DNA from: an uncultured Dorea sp.
GTDB lineage: Bacteria > Bacillota > Clostridia > Lachnospirales > Lachnospiraceae
Assembly (NCBI GenBank): GCA_910586965.1
Contig: CAJUMF010000054.1
Location: 1-16,701 of the forward strand
Direction: 5' to 3'
DNA: 16,701 nucleotides
Part shown: one piece after another, positions 1 to 7,501 of the stretch
How positions within the stretch are numbered: position 1 is the first letter of the stretch
How the letters are laid out: each line of letters opens with the position of its first letter
Notes under the pieces: model-generated
Database searches by the model: none
The model's input: the letters and a program-made list of their open reading frames with translations, nothing else
Told to the model about the DNA's origin: nothing
Made by a program: the position numbers and the translations under genes

Positions 1-53
1 ACCCGTGTTACCGCCGTGAAAGGGCGATGTCTTAACCGCTTGACCATGGAGCC
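1..53 (-). tRNA. tRNA-Glu (anticodon UUC), 5' part, cut by the window edge
   Basis: Read on the minus strand, the sequence begins GGCTCCATGGTCAAGCGG, the acceptor 5' strand and D arm of a Gram-positive tRNA-Glu. The anticodon stem CCGCC/GGCGG encloses the loop CTTTCAC, with anticodon TTC at positions 18-20. The copy runs into the start of the T arm (ACACGGGT) and then leaves the window, so the 3' half cannot be seen. A promoter and a long inverted repeat lie directly upstream. Confidence 0.93.
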
Positions 54-54
54 A

Positions 55-97
55 TATAAATTTCAGTCAACATTCTATGAGGTGACCGAAATTTATA
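55..97. repeat. 15-bp inverted repeat in the tRNA-Glu leader
   Basis: The arms TATAAATTTCAGTCA (55-69) and TGACCGAAATTTATA (83-97) are complementary except for one position that would be a G-U pair in RNA. The loop is 13 bases. The repeat fills the space between the -10 box and the mature tRNA. It could be a hairpin in the pre-tRNA 5' leader, an operator, or a recombination site; the sequence does not decide. Confidence 0.6.
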
Positions 98-123
98 CTA
101 ACATATACACTTCTTTTTTGCAA
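95..123 (-). promoter_or_regulatory. Promoter of the tRNA-Glu gene
   Basis: On the minus strand, TTGCAA (118-123) and TAGTAT (95-100) are separated by exactly 17 bases and face the tRNA, whose mature 5' end is about 42 bases downstream. This fits a sigma-A type promoter. The -10 box overlaps the outer end of the inverted repeat at 55-97. Confidence 0.55.
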
Positions 124-163
124 GTATTTTCTGGCATATTTTTTACTTTTTTCTACCTTTTAA

Positions 164-694
164 TCATTTGCCTAAAATATATCGTTCTTTTCCCCCATAT
201 TTTTCCTTTTTATCCAAAATGACAAACCCCTCCGCCTGCACATTGCGCAGGCTATAAATATTCTCTGGTGATACAGTCGCTAAGACTTTGCATCCCGGCA
301 TTTTCTCCAAAGCATAATCCACACAGCAACGGATCAGTTCTCTCTGCAGGCCCAGCCCGCGATACTTTGAGTCAACAACGATCGTATCTAAGACTGCACA
401 GCGAAGAAGCTCCTCTCCCTCAAGCCCAAGATCCCGCCCCAAGTTATCCGGCGAATCTCCCAAAAAGCCGACGGAACCATACGCTGCCAACGTATCATTA
501 TCAAACACGCCCAAGATAATATTAGGTTCTTTTAAAAAGCGTTTATTTTCCTCTCTGGAAGTAAGCGCGAACCAATCGGAATGTTCCATACCCTGAAAGA
601 TTTTCTCCTGCAGGAGCATCAAGGCATCCAGATCCGTCTCGTGGCAGGGACGGAGCGTTAGGATTCCATTTTTCCCTTTTAACTCTCTTTTCAT
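164..694 (-). CDS. GNAT family N-acetyltransferase
   Basis: A 176-residue cytosolic protein of the GNAT fold, which moves the acetyl group of acetyl-CoA to an amine; the substrate cannot be told. The core is visible around residues 100-123: a hydrophobic strand (AVLDTIVVDSKY) followed by the acetyl-CoA pyrophosphate-binding turn RGLGLQ and a helix. Its last position is Gln where Gly or Ala is usual. The C-terminal YSLRNVQAEGFV is the usual late GNAT strand-helix (asparagine and YSL before the final strands). The start chosen is the ATG preceded by GGAGG about 11 bases upstream. A TTG six codons earlier overlaps that ribosome binding site and is unlikely. The gene begins 18 bases after the ABC permease stop and is probably the last gene of that operon. 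Confidence 0.88.
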   Translation of the reverse strand: MKRELKGKNGILTLRPCHETDLDALMLLQEKIFQGMEHSDWFALTSREENKRFLKEPNIILGVFDNDTLAAYGSVGFLGDSPDNLGRDLGLEGEELLRCAVLDTIVVDSKYRGLGLQRELIRCCVDYALEKMPGCKVLATVSPENIYSLRNVQAEGFVILDKKEKYGGKERYILGK

Positions 695-712
695 ATTACT
701 ACACACCTCCAA

Positions 713-3397
713 CTATTCCGCAATCTCCGCAGCAATATCCCCCGCCGCAATCTTCCTTGCCGGAACCATGACCGCGGCAGCCGATATCACCACATTCATC
801 ACCAGAACCGCCGCGAATACCCCGCCCGGAATACCTGACGTAAGGTGTAAAAACTGCACCACATGCGTCATATAGTAATCCATCGCCCGGCGCAGTACCA
901 GATGATAAATCAGGAAGAGTGCCATATCCGCCAAAAGCCCGTAAAGAATCCCCGTCCAGAGAATCATCCGGTAAAATCCTGCATCGGTAATTCCCATCGC
1001 CCGGATGATGCCGTATTCCCTCCGTCTGGCAAGAATGGAATAATTCATGCTGTTCATAATGTGGAACAGGCTGATTACAAGTAGTATAGCCGCAATTCCC
1101 GTAAAAAACAACTGCTGCTGCCGCAGATAATTTTTCTGTGTTTCAATCGCCGCCGCATAATCGCGGAATACTGTTTTGGGGATATCTTTTACCGCTTTCA
1201 AAATCTGACCGCTTATCCTCTGAGTATCTGCGCCATGGACGGGCGAGGCATTGATGATACTGTAATCTTCAATACCATAATTATCTTCCATCTGCTGGTT
1301 TGTCATGATAAGGCTCTGTATGCCCGCATCCTCCCAGCCATTTATGCAGAGAAAATTGTCTTCCTTTGCCAACGGGCGGCTCACAATCGCGGCAATCTCA
1401 AACTCCTTTTCCACATAGTCCGACCTTTCGCCGTCAAATCTAAGCGCCTCCGGCGGACAGTTCCTCTCTCTCGGCACACGCACCGTAATGCTGTCCCCCG
1501 GATGATATCCATAGAAATTGTAATTACCCTGTCCATCCACATTTGCAACGGCAATCACTTTATTTCCCTTTTTCATCTCCCCTTCCCGTATCTCACCTTC
1601 GAGCAGGAAATCACGCAGTTCCTCAAGCATCCCTCTGTCATACCCATAGACATTATATTTTATCCCATAAGTTCCGTCTCCCTTATCCACACAGATACCG
1701 CCATAATGCATGGCAAAATATGAGTCTTTATTCTGCTCGTCAAAATAATCCACCCACTCCATCCTCTTTTTATCCACAGAAAGCTCGCCAAAAATATATT
1801 TTGACGCATACGTCCGAGACACCTCCGGCATTTTTTTTACCTCATCCACAACTGACTTAGGGATAACGTCTGCCAGACAGTCTGACCTAACGGAAATCCG
1901 ATATTCGGAGCCAAGCCCATCGTCCGATTTCAAGGACATCTCCGCGTGAACCTTTAGATTCTCCGCCATATAAGTCGTGCATAGGAAAATACAGCCGCCG
2001 ACGGACAAAGACAAGATTATGCCTATCGCTCTTCTTTTGTTCAAGAACATGAACTTTCTCACGGCCACATTTGCAAGGTTCGCCCCTCTCCGGCTGTATA
2101 TTTTTCTGCGTCCTTTATAAAATGACACGTCTCCTCCCATCGTCTCACGGAGAGTATGCCTCCTCATTGCCCGCACCGTAAGAAATCCTGCCGCCGCCAG
2201 CGCAAGAAATAAAAAGATAAAGCCAGTGAGAATCACACCCCACGACACTTGAAAGACTGGATTTCCCGCATCTTGCATGGATGTTCCCTGCGTGGCTATT
2301 CGGTCTGTTACGGAAACCGCCGCTTTTCCTCCGCCTGTCGTCTTATCGGCAAACACTCCCCCAAGCCATTGATAGCAAAGCTTTAGTATGCCGTTTCCAA
2401 ACAGGCACCCTAACGGATACCCCGCCAGGAATAGCTGCCACAGCTCCATCACAAGCGTACCGCCAATCGCCCGCTCGCTGATTCCAAGAGTCTGCAGCAC
2501 CGCATATTCCGCCTTTCTTTTGGAGACAGAAATATTAAAAACGCTGTAGACCACAAACAGGCTGAACACCCCAAGCAGCGCTATCATACCATGAAACGCA
2601 AGATTGTATTCGCTTTGCAGCTTTAATATAATGTAAGTAAAATTGCCCCGCTCGTCCGTCAGCGCAAACTTTATGATGTCTGCGATGCTGTCCGGCCTTT
2701 CGCCGCCAAGATACATCGTAAGGCTGTCATTTGTTTCCACCGCATCCCCGGGAATACGATATTGCTCCTGAAACGCCTCCATCTGCTTATAGAGCTTTTC
2801 ATTTTCATCAAATCTCAGATACCATTTTGTCCGCCCGGTTCCCTCCCCAACGAAAACCTCCATCTCATCTGCGCCGGAGCTCCATTTACTTTTCACGATA
2901 CCCGTCAGGGCATAACTCTTCCCGCCAAGTTCCAGCGTATCCCCTATACCGCCCTCGAACCCCACGTTCGCCAGCGTGTAGTTGTCCGCGGCAATCTCAT
3001 TTTCCCCGCTCGGCTCCCTGCCCTCTGTAATCTCGCGGTGCAGCATCCTGCGGTAAGATTCGTCCACATGCAGGAACTGTATCTGATACGGCTCCGACAG
3101 CCCGCCCACAACCTGCGCTCTTGCGTACTGCTCAAGCCGGAAACCAGCCGCCTTTCTTTTATCAGATGTTTCCATTCCAGATATTGTAAACATCTCCGTT
3201 TCAGCCGTCTCGCCTGTTTCTACGCAGTAGTGCCAGTCTCCGTATATCCTCCGGCTGTTTTCCACATCATTTTTCCGGCTGCTATGCATAAGGGAGCCAA
3301 TCCCGGACATCAGCGCAGCGGTCAGAAATATGCTGGCAAATATGGCAAAGGTCTGGCTTTTGTAGTGCCTCATATACTGATACGCAAGCTTTAACAT
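713..3397 (-). CDS. FtsX-family ABC transporter permease
   Basis: An 894-residue membrane protein of the FtsX/MacB permease superfamily, partner of the ATPase encoded just upstream. Membrane segments appear at about residues 15-37, 268-290, 312-336, 384-408, 456-478, 763-785, 811-833 and 856-880. There are two large extracellular domains, at about 40-265 and 480-760. The layout (one helix, a big domain, three helices, repeated) is that of duplicated FtsX permeases with eight helices, not the ten-helix BceB plan. Conserved signatures after the large domains are AEYAVLQTLGIS and REYGIIRAMGIT, the coupling-helix regions. The start ATG overlaps the ATPase stop by seven bases, so the two are translationally coupled. 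Such pairs usually export or resist peptides, antibiotics or lipids; the substrate is unknown. Confidence 0.93.
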   Translation of the reverse strand: MLKLAYQYMRHYKSQTFAIFASIFLTAALMSGIGSLMHSSRKNDVENSRRIYGDWHYCVETGETAETEMFTISGMETSDKRKAAGFRLEQYARAQVVGGLSEPYQIQFLHVDESYRRMLHREITEGREPSGENEIAADNYTLANVGFEGGIGDTLELGGKSYALTGIVKSKWSSGADEMEVFVGEGTGRTKWYLRFDENEKLYKQMEAFQEQYRIPGDAVETNDSLTMYLGGERPDSIADIIKFALTDERGNFTYIILKLQSEYNLAFHGMIALLGVFSLFVVYSVFNISVSKRKAEYAVLQTLGISERAIGGTLVMELWQLFLAGYPLGCLFGNGILKLCYQWLGGVFADKTTGGGKAAVSVTDRIATQGTSMQDAGNPVFQVSWGVILTGFIFLFLALAAAGFLTVRAMRRHTLRETMGGDVSFYKGRRKIYSRRGANLANVAVRKFMFLNKRRAIGIILSLSVGGCIFLCTTYMAENLKVHAEMSLKSDDGLGSEYRISVRSDCLADVIPKSVVDEVKKMPEVSRTYASKYIFGELSVDKKRMEWVDYFDEQNKDSYFAMHYGGICVDKGDGTYGIKYNVYGYDRGMLEELRDFLLEGEIREGEMKKGNKVIAVANVDGQGNYNFYGYHPGDSITVRVPRERNCPPEALRFDGERSDYVEKEFEIAAIVSRPLAKEDNFLCINGWEDAGIQSLIMTNQQMEDNYGIEDYSIINASPVHGADTQRISGQILKAVKDIPKTVFRDYAAAIETQKNYLRQQQLFFTGIAAILLVISLFHIMNSMNYSILARRREYGIIRAMGITDAGFYRMILWTGILYGLLADMALFLIYHLVLRRAMDYYMTHVVQFLHLTSGIPGGVFAAVLVMNVVISAAAVMVPARKIAAGDIAAEIAE

Positions 3398-4104
3398 ATG
3401 CCGTCACCGCCTTTTTCGCGATTTCTGACCAGATTCCTGTCCGCAATACGCCCGTCCTCAATACGGATAATCCGGTCACAGGTCTGGGCGATGGCCTCAT
3501 TGTGCGTGACCATTAGGATAGTCTGGCTGTATTTGCGGCAGCTCGCCTTTAAGAGCCCGATGACTTCTACCGTCGTGGCAGAGTCTAAGTTTCCGGTAGG
3601 CTCGTCCGCCAGGAGGATAGCCGGCCTATTCGCCAGCGCCCGGGCAATTGCGACTCTCTGCTGCTGCCCGCCGGACAGCTCGCCGGGATATTTCTTTCTC
3701 TTTTCCCAGATGCCAAGCTCCCTTAAAAGCTCCTCGATGTATTTGTGGCTCACATGCCGCCCCCGGTCAAATGTCACCGGCAGGGCGACATTGTCATATA
3801 CATTTAAAACCGGCATCAGGCTATAGTTCTGAAACACAAAACCGATATTCCTGCGCCGGAAGATAGTCAGCTCCTTTCTTGTCAGAGAATCGATTTCCCT
3901 GCCTTTTACGAGAATCTTTCCTTTTGTAGGCGTGTCAAGGCCTCCCGCCAGGTTGAGGAGCGTGGATTTGCCCGAACCGGAAGTTCCCACGATTGCGGCA
4001 AACTCTCCCTCCTTAATCCGCAGGTTGATGTCGCAAAGCGCCCTGACCTGATTCTCCTTCGTGCCATATGTCTTTTCAATGTGGCTGAATTCCAGAATGT
4101 TCAT
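3391..4104 (-). CDS. ABC transporter ATP-binding protein (MacB/LolD type)
   Basis: A 237-residue ATPase that would power the FtsX permease encoded by the next gene. All ABC motifs are present: Walker A GTSGSGKST (40-48), Q-loop near FVFQNYSL (89-96), signature LSGGQQQR (143-150), Walker B ILLADEP (163-169), D-loop GNLDSAT and the switch histidine in VTHN (His201). The LSGGQQQRVAIARAL and GNLDS wording is typical of the MacB/LolD/BceA subfamily. The start ATG has AGGAG at about ten bases. Upstream at 4187-4202 is a palindrome resembling the binding site of BceR-like response regulators. A possible TATACT -10 box (minus strand, 4138-4143) lacks a good -35 box, as expected of an activator-dependent promoter. 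Confidence 0.95.
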   Translation of the reverse strand: MNILEFSHIEKTYGTKENQVRALCDINLRIKEGEFAAIVGTSGSGKSTLLNLAGGLDTPTKGKILVKGREIDSLTRKELTIFRRRNIGFVFQNYSLMPVLNVYDNVALPVTFDRGRHVSHKYIEELLRELGIWEKRKKYPGELSGGQQQRVAIARALANRPAILLADEPTGNLDSATTVEVIGLLKASCRKYSQTILMVTHNEAIAQTCDRIIRIEDGRIADRNLVRNREKGGDGIC

Positions 4105-4186
4105 CTGTCGTCACTCCTTTGTATGATTTGTAAAGACAGTATAGCGCCGCAGTCTTGCATATTTATTACAGATAGAGGGGATAGGG

Positions 4187-4202
4187 CTTACAGTTTTGTA
4201 AG
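4187..4202. promoter_or_regulatory. Palindrome resembling a BceR-type response-regulator operator
   Basis: The sequence is CTTACA-GTTT-TGTAAG, a perfect 6-bp inverted repeat with a 4-base gap, centred about 90 bases upstream of the ABC ATPase start. It matches the form TNACA-N4-TGTAA that I recall for binding sites of BceR-like OmpR-family regulators in Firmicutes. A second small palindrome (ATACT-N5-AGTAT, 4204-4218) sits beside it, just after the toxin gene stop. The pair could also be a weak terminator of the toxin-antitoxin transcript, but there is no T-run. Confidence 0.45.
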
Positions 4203-4220
4203 AATACTCTGAAAGTATGA

Positions 4221-4520
4221 TCAATCGAAAATTTTTGTAATATCCTGATAACGGTTGACCACACGGTAGATTTCTATATACTCGCCACCCACCTTGTAGA
4301 TAATCACATAATCTTCCCATATCGCATATTTATAGTCTGTCCGAAAACTGACTCTCTTGGAAAGATCCGAACCCATTCCCGGAAACATCTGAAGATTTTC
4401 AAATTTTACATAAATTTCCTTTATGGTCTTTACAGCATTTTCTTCATTATCTTCTGCAATATAATCCCGGATATCTTTCAGATCTTTTGCTACAATCGGA
4501 TTAATCCGCAGTTTTAACAT
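4221..4520 (-). CDS. RelE/ParE-family toxin of a type II toxin-antitoxin pair
   Basis: A 99-residue protein of the RelE/ParE fold. The N-terminal LRINPIVAKDLKDIRDYIAE is the typical first strand and helix with the KDL..I pattern. The central FPGMGSDLSKRV and YKYAIWEDYVIIYKV, and the C-terminal EIYRVVNRYQDI, are the usual strand pair and the end with the R.......I pattern of ParE/RelE toxins. Family members are ribosome-dependent mRNA nucleases or gyrase poisons; which one applies here cannot be seen. The ATG chosen lies one base after the antitoxin stop, and its ribosome binding site GGGGG is inside the antitoxin's last codons, so expression is coupled. The gene looks intact. Confidence 0.88.
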   Translation of the reverse strand: MLKLRINPIVAKDLKDIRDYIAEDNEENAVKTIKEIYVKFENLQMFPGMGSDLSKRVSFRTDYKYAIWEDYVIIYKVGGEYIEIYRVVNRYQDITKIFD

Positions 4521-4521
4521 C

Positions 4522-4770
4522 TTATTCCCCCACAAGTGCTTTCAATTCATCCAAGTCCAGCCAGCCTTCGCCATCTTTCACTGCCTCTTCGGCCTCCTGC
4601 AACTTCATCAAAAGCTTTTTCTCCGCACGATCATGCTCATAATCTTCAATATCCATAACTACAAAACGTCCTCTGCCATTCTTAGTCAAATATACCGGTT
4701 CTCCTTTATGACAGTTCTTCAGGACTTCATTATAATTTCTCAAATCAGATACTGGTAAGATAGTTGCCAT
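4522..4770 (-). CDS. Phd/YefM-family antitoxin
   Basis: An 82-residue antitoxin pairing with the RelE/ParE toxin encoded one base downstream. The N-terminal half is a Phd/YefM DNA-binding domain: LPVSDLRNYNEVLKNCHKG, then EPVYLTKNGRGRFVVMDIED. This is the classic SDLRNY plus LTKNGRG plus VVMD pattern. The acidic C-terminal part (AEEAVKDGEGWLDLDEL) is the usual toxin-neutralising tail. AGGAG lies about ten bases before the ATG. The promoter at 4817-4844 and an inverted repeat around its -35 box suggest standard autoregulation by the antitoxin or the complex. Confidence 0.9.
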   Translation of the reverse strand: MATILPVSDLRNYNEVLKNCHKGEPVYLTKNGRGRFVVMDIEDYEHDRAEKKLLMKLQEAEEAVKDGEGWLDLDELKALVGE

Positions 4771-4816
4771 ATTCTTTCAGCTCCTTCCCTGATTTCATAT
4801 TGTTTCTGCTACTTCT

Positions 4817-4844
4817 ATTATACACAAAATGCTGTAAAATCCAA
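4817..4844 (-). promoter_or_regulatory. Promoter of the Phd/RelE operon
   Basis: On the minus strand, TTGGAT (4839-4844) is followed after 16 bases by a consensus TATAAT (4817-4822), about 47 bases before the antitoxin ATG. It gives the toxin-antitoxin pair its own promoter inside the larger same-strand run of genes. Confidence 0.6.
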
Positions 4845-4860
4845 CGTATTTTTTTACAGC
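4831..4860. promoter_or_regulatory. Inverted repeat flanking the -35 box of the toxin-antitoxin promoter
   Basis: GCTGTAAAA (4831-4839) and TTTTACAGC (4852-4860) form a perfect 9-bp inverted repeat with a 12-base gap. The gap contains most of the -35 box. This position is ideal for repression by the Phd-type antitoxin or the antitoxin-toxin complex. A terminator for the upstream methyltransferase gene is less likely, because the loop is long and no T-run follows. Confidence 0.5.
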
Positions 4861-4892
4861 GTCTCTTCGTTTGTTTCACCTCTTTCACTTTT

Positions 4893-5525
4893 TCATACAC
4901 AAATCTTTCTCACAATAATATTCACCCACGGTTTCTCCTTATAATCCGGACGCACATCCTCCGTCTCAAAGCTCTCCACAAGCGAGAACAACCCATCCTG
5001 CAAAAATGCCTCCTCAAGCTCCCCAATCCGGTAATCATTAAAAAACCGCCCGAGCCGTTCTTCCTCCCCGACGCCGTATTTGAAAGACGCATACAGCATC
5101 CCGCCGGACTTTAACGCTCTGTGGAAATTTCCAAGCACCGCGGGAAGTTCACGCCTTGTCACATGGAGGAGCGATGCACACGCCCATATGCCGTCAAAAT
5201 GCTCCCGCCACGCCAACTCCTCAAACCGCATACACTGTACCGGCCGTCCAATCCGCCTTTCCGCTACCCGGCACATCTCTTCCGATGCGTCAATCGCACA
5301 CACCTGATACCCCTTCTCCATGAAAATCCTGCTGTCGCGCCCGCTGCCGCACCCTGCATCCAAAATCAGGGCATGTTCCGGCAAGTATTTAAGGAAAGCG
5401 TTCTGGCAGAAACTCATATCCGCGCCTGCCGTTCTTTCGGCAAACTGCTCTGCATATTGATTATAATATTCTATCGTCTGCTCCTTTAACCTCGATTCTT
5501 CCTTCTTTCCTGACATCTTATACAT
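4893..5525 (-). CDS. Class I SAM-dependent methyltransferase
   Basis: A 210-residue soluble methyltransferase of the Methyltransf_11/25 type. Motif I LILDAGCGSGRDS (about residues 53-65) binds SAM. The following strand CAIDAS ends in the acidic residue for the ribose. HFDGIWACASLLHV is motif IV, followed by a LKSGGMLYASFKYG strand. The N-terminal YYNQYAEQFAERT is common in this group. The DPPY/NPPY motif of DNA-amino methylases and the PC motif of DNA cytosine methylases are absent, so a small-molecule or RNA substrate is more likely. The gene starts three bases after the stop of the HNH gene. The ATG used overlaps the stop that the HNH gene would have in its probable ancestral frame; a second ATG three codons in is an alternative. 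Confidence 0.87.
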   Translation of the reverse strand: MYKMSGKKEESRLKEQTIEYYNQYAEQFAERTAGADMSFCQNAFLKYLPEHALILDAGCGSGRDSRIFMEKGYQVCAIDASEEMCRVAERRIGRPVQCMRFEELAWREHFDGIWACASLLHVTRRELPAVLGNFHRALKSGGMLYASFKYGVGEEERLGRFFNDYRIGELEEAFLQDGLFSLVESFETEDVRPDYKEKPWVNIIVRKICV

Positions 5526-5616
5526 CCGTCACCACCCCCTTACCTTCATCTTCTCTCTCATATACCCAGCTCCGGAACCCGCATGTTTTCGCCGACTGGT
5601 ACACCGGCTGCACAAT
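5518..5616 (-). pseudogene. Out-of-frame remnant of the HNH protein C-terminus
   Basis: Read in the frame that begins ATT GTG CAG at position 5616, the minus strand encodes about 32 residues, including VYQSAKTCGFRSWVYE and an acidic RED patch, then a stop at 5518-5520. A TGA stands directly before it, so it cannot be reached from upstream in its own frame. The composition resembles a conserved protein end far more than the annotated tail does. I read it as the original C-terminus, put out of frame by a deletion near 5616. Confidence 0.5.
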
Positions 5617-6557
5617 TCAAATGCATCTTTCACTCTGCCATATCTGTTCATCATCATATATGAAAAATACTCCAAGCGGCATAATTTTGAAAAATACCGA
5701 TTCCAGTCCGGAAGATAATTGCTCTTACTGCTGTTAATGCTCTTCGTCGTCGGGTGAAGATTCCAGAACTCATCATGTGCCACATATGACCACGGCACAA
5801 AATGGTCGATAGAAATATCTCTCTCTGTCACAATCTCATTCCCGTAAATCTCATGCACCTGCTCCAGTGTCAGCAAAAGTCTCCAGTATTTCTGAACCTT
5901 ATCCAGTTTCCTCTCCAGCGGCGGCTGCAATTTATCCGCGATTCCCGGCACACTTGGGTTGCGCCTCTGCAAGTATATGATCATGTTATATTTGAGCCAT
6001 CCTCTCAGCACTTCCTGATTTTTAAATATATACTCCGTCCACTCCGGCTGCATCTGTATCGCCGTCTGCATTCCCTTAAGCGCAGTAAAATAATACATCA
6101 GCCTTTTTTCCCGGTTAATAGCGGAAATCAAGCTGCTCTCCGATACATTCCATGCTTTTCCCTTTACATTTTCCATAAACGGAGCCTGCAGGCGGTACGG
6201 CACATTGTAGGTAAGCGTCCGTTTCCTCTGGATAACACTCTTATCCGTACAATGATTTACGAAGTCAAGAATTGTCTCCTTCTTCTCGCATGGTTTCATA
6301 CCGCTGAGTTCACTGACATCATTCACCAGACGTTCCAGCGTATCTTTCGGTCCCAGATTCAGATGATACTCCGTCACCATATACCACGCATCCGCAATCA
6401 TTTCATTGATAAGCTCTTCATATGTAATTGTCTCTTTTCCCTCCAGCACCTTCGTAACCAACGCCTGAAACCAGAAAAACTTATAGCACTCGCTGGTATT
6501 GTCAAACAATCTACCCAGACTTTGAATTTCTATTTCCTCCGAATATGGCAAATGCAT
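5529..6557 (-). CDS. HNH endonuclease-domain protein, C-terminus probably altered by a frameshifting deletion
   Basis: A 342-residue protein with an HNH nuclease core near its C-terminal third: IDHFVPWSYVAHDEFWNLHP carries the DH..P pair and the central asparagine, followed by TTKSINSSKSNYLP. The N-terminal 220 residues are helical with no domain I recognise. After KDAFEL the frame runs into a basic, unlike-looking tail (CSRCTSRRKHAGSGAGYMRE). In another frame, starting at position 5616, the sequence reads VYQSAKTCGFRSWVYE. This looks like a genuine protein end and closes at a stop (5518-5520) overlapping the methyltransferase start. I infer loss of an internal segment plus a frame change. 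The start ATG has GGAGG about ten bases upstream and lies 22 bases after the histidine kinase stop, within the same operon. The role could be defence or mobile-element related; it may now be non-functional. Confidence 0.78.
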   Translation of the reverse strand: MHLPYSEEIEIQSLGRLFDNTSECYKFFWFQALVTKVLEGKETITYEELINEMIADAWYMVTEYHLNLGPKDTLERLVNDVSELSGMKPCEKKETILDFVNHCTDKSVIQRKRTLTYNVPYRLQAPFMENVKGKAWNVSESSLISAINREKRLMYYFTALKGMQTAIQMQPEWTEYIFKNQEVLRGWLKYNMIIYLQRRNPSVPGIADKLQPPLERKLDKVQKYWRLLLTLEQVHEIYGNEIVTERDISIDHFVPWSYVAHDEFWNLHPTTKSINSSKSNYLPDWNRYFSKLCRLEYFSYMMMNRYGRVKDAFELCSRCTSRRKHAGSGAGYMREKMKVRGW

Positions 6558-6579
6558 GGAAAAACACCTCCCTCTTCAC

Positions 6580-7500
6580 CTAATCCCCCACACCATTCCG
6601 CAAAAACACCGAAAAACAGCTCCCTTCCCCATACACTGACTGCACCGTCATATACCCCTTCTCCTTCTCAAGAATCAGATTCGACAGATACAGCCCGATG
6701 CCGGAGCCTTCCACTCCTGCCGCGTCCTTCCCCCGGTAGAACCGCCCAAAAATGCGGGGTATCTCCTCCTGCCGTATCCCACAGCCATCGTCCGCAAACT
6801 GAATCTCCGTATATAATTCAAAAGAATGAACCGCAATCCGGACTGTCCCTCCGTCAGCTCTGCGGCCCGCCTCGCAGTATTTCACCGCATTTTCCAGAAT
6901 ATTTGCAAATACCTCTGCCGTCCATTTCCGGTTATGAAACAGCCGCACATCCTCATACGGTTCCGAAACAATGTCAATATTCCTTTTCTCCGCCTTCTCA
7001 TATACCGCGTCAATCGCGTCAAGGATTGTCTGCCGGATAGGAAGTTCCTCCGCGTCAAACGCAATCACATCCTGCTCAAGCCTGACCATCTTCCCAAGAG
7101 AGCCTATAATCCAGTCAAGCTTTTCCACCTGCCGTTTCATCCTCCCCGTTATCTCCCGCCTCTTTTCCTCATCAAGCTCCTGCCCTTCCAGGATGTCCGC
7201 ATAGACAGAAAGATTCGCCAAAGGAGTCTTAAGCTGATGCGACATATCAGACACCAGGCTCTTCACCTGCTCCTTTTCCTCCCCGGCGCGTTCCACCTGC
7301 TGCTCTGTCATCCGCCGGATTCTGCCAAGCTTACCCACCAACGCAGAAAACTCCCCCTCCAAAAGCTCCGAACGGCACAGCTCCTCCCGGTTCAGCACAC
7401 AGTCCAGCAGCCGGTCAATCTCCCGGTACATCCTTCTCCTCCGGCAAACGGCAAAAAGAACGCCAGCTCCCATCACCGCCAAAAGCAAAACATATCCCAT
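6580..7500 (-). CDS. Sensor histidine kinase
   Basis: A 306-residue kinase with one N-terminal membrane segment (about residues 2-18) followed by a basic stretch and a coiled region. It has no extracellular sensor domain, so it likely senses within the membrane or through a partner such as an ABC transporter. The H box SDMSHQLKTPLANL holds the phospho-accepting His88. The N box FANILENAVKYC (about 198-209), G1 ADDGCGI (236-242), F box FGRFYR and G2 GSGIGLYLS complete the HATPase domain. The start taken is the ATG one base after the response-regulator stop (TGA G ATG); a longer reading would overlap the regulator by about 70 bases. The kinase would phosphorylate the regulator encoded just upstream. 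Confidence 0.93.
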   Translation of the reverse strand: MGYVLLLAVMGAGVLFAVCRRRRMYREIDRLLDCVLNREELCRSELLEGEFSALVGKLGRIRRMTEQQVERAGEEKEQVKSLVSDMSHQLKTPLANLSVYADILEGQELDEEKRREITGRMKRQVEKLDWIIGSLGKMVRLEQDVIAFDAEELPIRQTILDAIDAVYEKAEKRNIDIVSEPYEDVRLFHNRKWTAEVFANILENAVKYCEAGRRADGGTVRIAVHSFELYTEIQFADDGCGIRQEEIPRIFGRFYRGKDAAGVEGSGIGLYLSNLILEKEKGYMTVQSVYGEGSCFSVFLRNGVGD

Positions 7501-7501
7501 C

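Noticed and set aside
16..222. A 68-residue plus-strand frame at the left edge
   Set aside because: It runs through the tRNA gene and its promoter in the antisense direction and has no ribosome binding site.
1235..1723. A 162-residue plus-strand frame within the permease gene
   Set aside because: Fully antisense to a strongly supported membrane protein; no motif, promoter or ribosome binding site.
4111..4320. A 69-residue minus-strand frame between the toxin and ABC ATPase genes
   Set aside because: It overlaps the toxin's 3' end in another frame and the regulatory palindrome; the protein has no recognisable features.
4893..6557. Classical restriction-modification system
   Set aside because: The methyltransferase lacks DNA methylase motifs (no NPPY/DPPY or PC motif), and the HNH gene appears damaged.
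5802..7040. A 412-residue plus-strand open frame
   Set aside because: It lies antisense to the HNH and kinase genes, is rich in Ser, Pro, His and Arg as reverse frames of such genes are, has no ribosome binding site and no recognisable domain.
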